Assembly (NCBI GenBank): GCA_002369525.1
Contig: DFFN01000180.1
Span: 1 to 10,781, forward strand
DNA length: 10,781 nucleotides
Direction: 5' to 3'
Source of the DNA: Lachnoclostridium sp. UBA3775
Lineage (GTDB): Bacteria > Bacillota > Clostridia > Lachnospirales > Lachnospiraceae
This document shows, in pieces, positions 7,791-10,781 of this stretch. The notes under the pieces are model-generated. The model made no database searches, had not been told where the DNA came from, and saw only the letters and a program-made list of their open reading frames with translations. The first letter of the stretch is position 1. Every line of letters starts with the position of its first letter. The translations under genes were made by a program, and so were the position numbers.

Positions 7791-9236
7791 TTAATTATAC
7801 CCAAGAAATTTCTTTAAATCCCGATTTGAGAGAAGTTCCTTTTTGTACAGTCCGAAGGATTGTCCCGGAACTATCTCCAGATAACGGTCCAGAAATTCCT
7901 CATAAGTTTTGGCCTCAAAACAATCCGGTGTTATAAAGAATGTCCTGCTGCCGCCCGTCACACGATCTCCGGCCTGTACATCCACCTTAAAGTCACCGGA
8001 TTGCATTTTGATGAAACGGTAATGTTCGAGATTCCATCCGTGCACTTCAACATGTCCAAAGGGAACATCATATGCTGCAACTTCCGGATTGGTCCTAAGA
8101 GCGATCTCCCGGTAATCATTCTCCACAGATTCTACAAATTTCTCCGCGGAACCACAATCAACGATATGATAAACCCCGCTTCTGTTGTAATCTCTTACAA
8201 ATTCCCATTCACCGTCAATCTGGCGTATATCATAGTCCACAAAGCCTTTGGTTTTTCTCCGATCAAACCAGTGATAGTCTCTCTTGACATTTTTGTATGC
8301 TTTATCAAGATATACCTTAATATCCATGCCATATTTGAACTTTTTTTCCGGATTGGAGTTTTCCACGGATTCTTTCGTATATTCACAAAGAAAGCTGATA
8401 AACTCATCCGCGGTTGAACCTTCCTTCCATTCATCAACCAGTTTATCGCCTCTGTACCCTTGCGAAGTCTTCGCAAAAACATATTTCCCGTGATTCGGTA
8501 CAATCTCCCACGGCTGTATTTTCTTCATTTGCGTTATGGTCGCCCAGGGATATTTTTTCAAAAGCTTCTGCAGTGCTTTTTCATAATATACATCGATTTC
8601 TGTACCGTATTTCATTAACTTCAGATCCGTTAAAGGATTCCGATTCAGTTCCTCTTCCTGTTTACGCTCTTTTTCACTTTCTTCTTCCGCGTCAAAAACA
8701 TCATCGGAGCTAAGCGGCATCCAGGCCCATACTTCATCCATGGCATGAGCGGCCAGTGCGGGTGCATAAATAAAAGCTCCGTCCTTTTTTCCGTACTGTT
8801 CCCATCTTCCGGCAGACAGATCCCCGCTTTTCAAAATCAGGAAACAATATTGTTCACTTTTGGGAAAATCCCCGTCTTTAAACGATTTCAAGCCATCGAA
8901 CCGAACCGAGTAAACATTATCTCCCGGGACACCGAAATTAATACAATCCATATCCTCTTCTTCCAGGCAGTTGGACGGATTATATCGGTCCAGCGAATGC
9001 CACCTTGCAACCTCCTCGGAAGGAACCGAATCTCCTGTCCCTCGGACGAATTTTCCCGATGTTGTTTTTTTATTCTTATAGCCACTATAATCGGCAGGAT
9101 TCCATTCTCCGCCGGTGTAACGACCGTCTTTTAATTCCAACAGACAGAATTCTCCGTACTGCGGCATATCCTTCGGTTCAATATTGTGAAATTCATTAAA
9201 AGACAAGGTTAAATCCCTGTAATTGCACTTGAACAT
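7791..9236 (-). CDS. Unrecognised 481-residue protein with two tandem domain duplications
   Basis: I do not recognise the family. Two modules are each present twice. Module A (about 28-83 and 128-178) has the pattern YC.L.LK.G....G.W, ending in EV.RWHSL or EVWAWMPL. This resembles the layout of small DUF551-type domains, but only by eye. An acidic linker (about 179-200, EEESEKERKQEEE) follows. Module B (about 208-287 and 299-378) reads KYG..I.VY..KA.K...K.Y.W......G.....F....EF....E. A looser third echo lies at about 425-456 (FFITPDCFEAKTYEEFLDRY). There is no signal peptide, membrane segment or known catalytic motif, so it is probably cytoplasmic and may bind something through repeated modules. 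The start has AAGGAG 6 nt upstream. It lies alone between relics, with lower GC than the left operon. Confidence 0.85.
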   Translation of the reverse strand: MFKCNYRDLTLSFNEFHNIEPKDMPQYGEFCLLELKDGRYTGGEWNPADYSGYKNKKTTSGKFVRGTGDSVPSEEVARWHSLDRYNPSNCLEEEDMDCINFGVPGDNVYSVRFDGLKSFKDGDFPKSEQYCFLILKSGDLSAGRWEQYGKKDGAFIYAPALAAHAMDEVWAWMPLSSDDVFDAEEESEKERKQEEELNRNPLTDLKLMKYGTEIDVYYEKALQKLLKKYPWATITQMKKIQPWEIVPNHGKYVFAKTSQGYRGDKLVDEWKEGSTADEFISFLCEYTKESVENSNPEKKFKYGMDIKVYLDKAYKNVKRDYHWFDRRKTKGFVDYDIRQIDGEWEFVRDYNRSGVYHIVDCGSAEKFVESVENDYREIALRTNPEVAAYDVPFGHVEVHGWNLEHYRFIKMQSGDFKVDVQAGDRVTGGSRTFFITPDCFEAKTYEEFLDRYLEIVPGQSFGLYKKELLSNRDLKKFLGYN

Positions 9237-9249
9237 ATCAAACTCCTTT

Positions 9250-9562
9250 TTACATGACTCCTGCTACCAGGACAATCTCATAATACAGATAATCTCCTGT
9301 ATAGGCACTTTCTGTTTCATTCGGCTTTCTGTCATACAGCCGAAAGCCAACCGACACATAATTCTTGGGTGCGGCCAGATTACTGTTCTTTTATCCTGCG
9401 AACAGCTTCTTCCAGCTGCCTGTGTCCGTATCCCTGTCTCTTATATTTTTCCCTGATTCCGTATTCCCGCACTTCGTAATCAGTAAATATTTTGGGGAAA
9501 AGATCCTCTTCTACTTTCGTATCCACACCACAGTCTCGACGTACATGTAGCTGAGCAACACC
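9250..9562 (-). pseudogene. Decayed, frameshifted GNAT acetyltransferase remnant
   Basis: The 400-bp gap between two intact genes reads as a broken GNAT gene on the minus strand. Frame one (9562 to the TAA at 9380-9382) includes DYEVREYGIREKYKRQGYGH and then RQLEEAVRRIKEQ. Its RQGYGH is the acetyl-CoA binding R/Q-x-x-G-x-G/A motif with the helix after it. Frame two (9390 to the TAA at 9250-9252) gives NSNLAAPKNYVSVGFRLYDR and ends YTGDYLYYEIVL. This is the usual N..A..Y.S.GF motif B and last strand of a GNAT domain. The frameshift lies near 9383-9400, and some residues between the motifs appear deleted. No good start codon remains. The relation to GNAT is seen directly in the motifs; loss of function is inference. 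Confidence 0.68.
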
Positions 9563-9639
9563 TTACCACCATATTCAGCGTCATAATCTATGCGGAATTT
9601 AAATCCGATTCGCTTCAGGATGCCTTCAGTCCGAATCAT
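9511..9639 (-). pseudogene. Possible second GNAT C-terminal fragment, overlapping the intact GNAT stop
   Basis: A 42-codon frame starts with an ATG that overlaps the stop of the intact GNAT gene (ATGA at 9639-9636) and ends at the TAG at 9511-9513. It contains TEGILKRIGFKFRIDYD, which looks like the '..lekKlGFk' end of an acetyltransferase, then EYGGKVLLSYMYVETVVW. It overlaps the other GNAT relic in a different frame, so at most one of the two readings is real at 9511-9562. It may be a remnant, a tiny coupled gene, or chance. Confidence 0.3.
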
Positions 9640-10136
9640 TTTGGGATTCGCATAAACATGTGTTGATTATCTTCTCCGGCCAAACGGGCTCCGTTTTTTA
9701 TCATCACCTTTTGGGACGCAATATTATCCTTATTGACTCGCAGATATATTTCATCCTCGGGGATAATGCTCTTTGCGATTTGAACCGTAAGTCTTAAGCC
9801 TTCTGTTCCGTAGCCTTTGCCGCGAAAACCTTTCAAAATACTGTAACCTATATGGCCCGCACCGGTTCGAAGCGCCTCTGTAAGATAATGTCTGATCCTG
9901 AACTCTCCGACCAAATGTCCCTCATCCCACAGATAATAATATGTTTCAGGGACAAACCATTCCGGCATATTTACCGGATGTTCATATGAAATCAATGTCG
10001 GAAGTACATTTTCCAGATACTCATCATAAGAGACACCATGATTTGGATTTGTTAATCCATTCTCGTCCGAGGGTAAAGCAGTCGTGTATTCCCATTGAGC
10101 AAATGCATCCTGTGTGTTGATTTTTCGCAGCTCCAT
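9636..10136 (-). CDS. GNAT-family N-acetyltransferase
   Basis: The 166-residue protein is a complete GNAT domain. Strand 4 and motif A read HIGYSILKGFRGKGYGTEG (95-113), with R105-GKGYG110 as the acetyl-CoA pyrophosphate loop. Motif B, LRVNKDNIASQKVMIKNGA (132-150), has the Asn and Ser found in many acetyltransferases. The N-terminal layout (ELRKINTQDAFAQWEY) and length fit the 'predicted acetyltransferase' group related to COG3981. The acceptor is unknown (small molecule, antibiotic or protein). An AAGGA site lies about 10 nt before the ATG. The upstream neighbour is a fic remnant and the downstream neighbour a decayed GNAT, so it sits in a region of gene turnover. Confidence 0.9.
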   Translation of the reverse strand: MELRKINTQDAFAQWEYTTALPSDENGLTNPNHGVSYDEYLENVLPTLISYEHPVNMPEWFVPETYYYLWDEGHLVGEFRIRHYLTEALRTGAGHIGYSILKGFRGKGYGTEGLRLTVQIAKSIIPEDEIYLRVNKDNIASQKVMIKNGARLAGEDNQHMFMRIPK

Positions 10137-10181
10137 ACTATCTTCATCCTTATCTCTTTTCTTTCTATAAATCTGTTAGAT

Positions 10182-10673
10182 CTATATGTTTGCAAGTACT
10201 TCCCATCTGCCATTGCGTTTACCGTTCTCTCTGCGGATCAGTCCTTTTTCCTGCATCTCGACAGTTCGTCTTTTGATCGTCCTTTCGGATTTTCCCGTAA
10301 GCTACGCTATTTTCTTTTGCGTTGCTGATGGCTCTGACTGCAACACTTTTAATATTGCCATCTCCTCAAGCGTCATTTTCATAGTGTCATTTTGGCTCTT
10401 TGAATCCGGCGCTTTGGCACTTTGAATTTCACTTTGTTCCTTGTAATCCACATGAACAAATCTATTCTTTAATTCATTCTGATACCCCATCAGAAGGTTT
10501 TCGAAAAATCGCTCCAGATATATTGTAGTAGCGCTGATTCCCTTACCTAGATCATTATAATTGGCTCTGGCAAGCGAGTTTCTGAAATACCGGGAATTCT
10601 CTGCGAATATTTCATTGTTTACTGAGAAGCCGAATGTTTTCTTCAAGATCCATCTGCCATTTTTCATGATCAT
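10182..10673 (-). pseudogene. C-terminal remnant of a Fic-family protein with an in-frame amber stop
   Basis: From about 10625 downward the frame reads SVNNEIFAENSRYFRNSLAR and then ANYNDLGKG...YLERFFENLL. This is the part of Clostridia Fic proteins after the catalytic core. The helix-turn-helix tail begins at TLEEMAILKVL and is interrupted by TAG at 10302-10304. In the same frame it continues for 39 more codons (LTGKSERTIKRRTVEMQEKG, LIRRENGKRNGRWEVL) to a TAG at 10182-10184. The catalytic HPFxxGNGR motif is absent: the 5' two thirds are missing and replaced by unrelated sequence. Fic enzymes usually transfer AMP to target proteins; this piece cannot. The first 16 codons from ATG 10673 (MIMKNGRWILKK...) do not look like Fic and are probably read in a wrong frame. 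Confidence 0.75.
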
Positions 10674-10683
10674 TCCGTGGCAT
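10612..10683 (-). pseudogene. Start of an unrecognised gene, cut off at the fic junction
   Basis: ATG at 10683 has a strong GAGGTGA site 6 nt upstream. It encodes MPRNDHEKWQMDLEENIRLL and then SKQ before a TGA at 10612-10614. The stop comes just inside the fic-derived sequence, as expected if a deletion fused the beginning of this gene out of frame to the end of fic. The family is not recognised. It overlaps the 3' end of the next gene upstream by 14 bp, a normal operon arrangement. A chance frame is the alternative. Confidence 0.35.
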
Positions 10684-10781
10684 CTGCAGTCACCTCTGTT
10701 CTGTTCTTGGTCCTATGATACTCCTCCATATCAACATCAAGAGTAATTTCTTTCGACCGGGTGTTGCTCATTTTCTGCAAA
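10670..10781 (-). CDS. Short unrecognised frame running to the window edge
   Basis: An open frame enters from the right edge and stops at TGA 10670-10672. The last 33 residues after an internal ATG (10771) read MSNTRSKEITLDVDMEEYHR and then TKNRTEVTADATE. There is no clear ribosome site before that ATG, so this may be the 3' end of a longer gene outside the window. I do not recognise the family. The stop overlaps the start of the truncated gene at 10683. Confidence 0.3.
   Translation of the reverse strand, partial: LQKMSNTRSKEITLDVDMEEYHRTKNRTEVTADATE

Noticed and set aside
9194..9222. Possible promoter-like boxes just before the 481-residue gene (TTGTCC, 17 nt, TAAAAA, near 9248-9275)
   Set aside because: The -10 box would overlap the ribosome site and put the transcript start at or past the ATG.
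9320..9348. Overlapping inverted repeats TTCGGCT/AGCCGAA and GGCTTTC/GAAAGCC
   Set aside because: They lie inside the GNAT relic's coding sequence, no T-run follows on the minus strand, and the loops are 11-12 nt. Not a credible terminator.
10203..10661. 12-bp direct repeat CCATCTGCCATT at 10203-10214 and 10650-10661, around the fic remnant
   Set aside because: It does not lie at the fic junction (about 10625), and several chance 12-mer repeats are expected in a window of this size, so it is not taken as an attachment site or target duplication.

Overview
The window reads as a low-to-mid GC Gram-positive chromosome, most likely a Lachnospiraceae-type gut or rumen Clostridia. The reasons are strong AGGAGG-type ribosome binding sites, a zinc-ribbon ending typical of Firmicutes SPFH/YdjI-like proteins, an EcsA-like ABC ATPase with a 12-helix exporter permease, and a Fic protein tail of the kind common in Clostridia. 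The genus cannot be fixed from the sequence alone. Every gene I can support lies on the minus strand, so transcription runs from high to low coordinates.

The left part (about 1-6430) is compact and well preserved. A candidate sigma-A promoter (6404-6432) precedes yqeY (6374-5940). An ABC ATPase (5915-5142) follows, then its permease (5194-3551, overlapping the ATPase by 53 bp), an MgtE magnesium channel (3529-2132) and a large exported sensor (2118 to beyond position 1). Gaps are 24, -53, 21 and 13 bp, so this looks like one operon. The sensor starts with a signal peptide, has fourteen propeller blades and the beginning of a Y_Y_Y domain, and is cut by the window edge before any transmembrane or kinase part. 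It is the largest coding region here.

The right part (about 6435-10781) is looser, visibly lower in GC and full of gene relics. It holds a 338-residue protein that looks like a shortened SPFH/YdjI relative with a C-terminal zinc ribbon (7656-6640). Next is a 481-residue protein of unknown function built from two different tandem duplications (9236-7791), then an intact GNAT acetyltransferase (10136-9636). Between and around these are broken pieces: a frameshifted C-terminal remnant after the zinc-ribbon gene (6435-6639), a frameshifted GNAT relic (9250-9562), a possible second GNAT tail (9511-9639), and the last third of a fic gene with an in-frame amber stop (10182-10673). The fic piece is joined out of frame to the start of an unrecognised gene at the right edge.

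No rRNA, tRNA, CRISPR array, insertion sequence or convincing intrinsic terminator was seen. No new defence or metabolic system can be proven here. The most promising leads are the modular 481-residue protein, the shortened SPFH/zinc-ribbon protein beside it, and the 14-blade sensor placed directly behind a magnesium channel.
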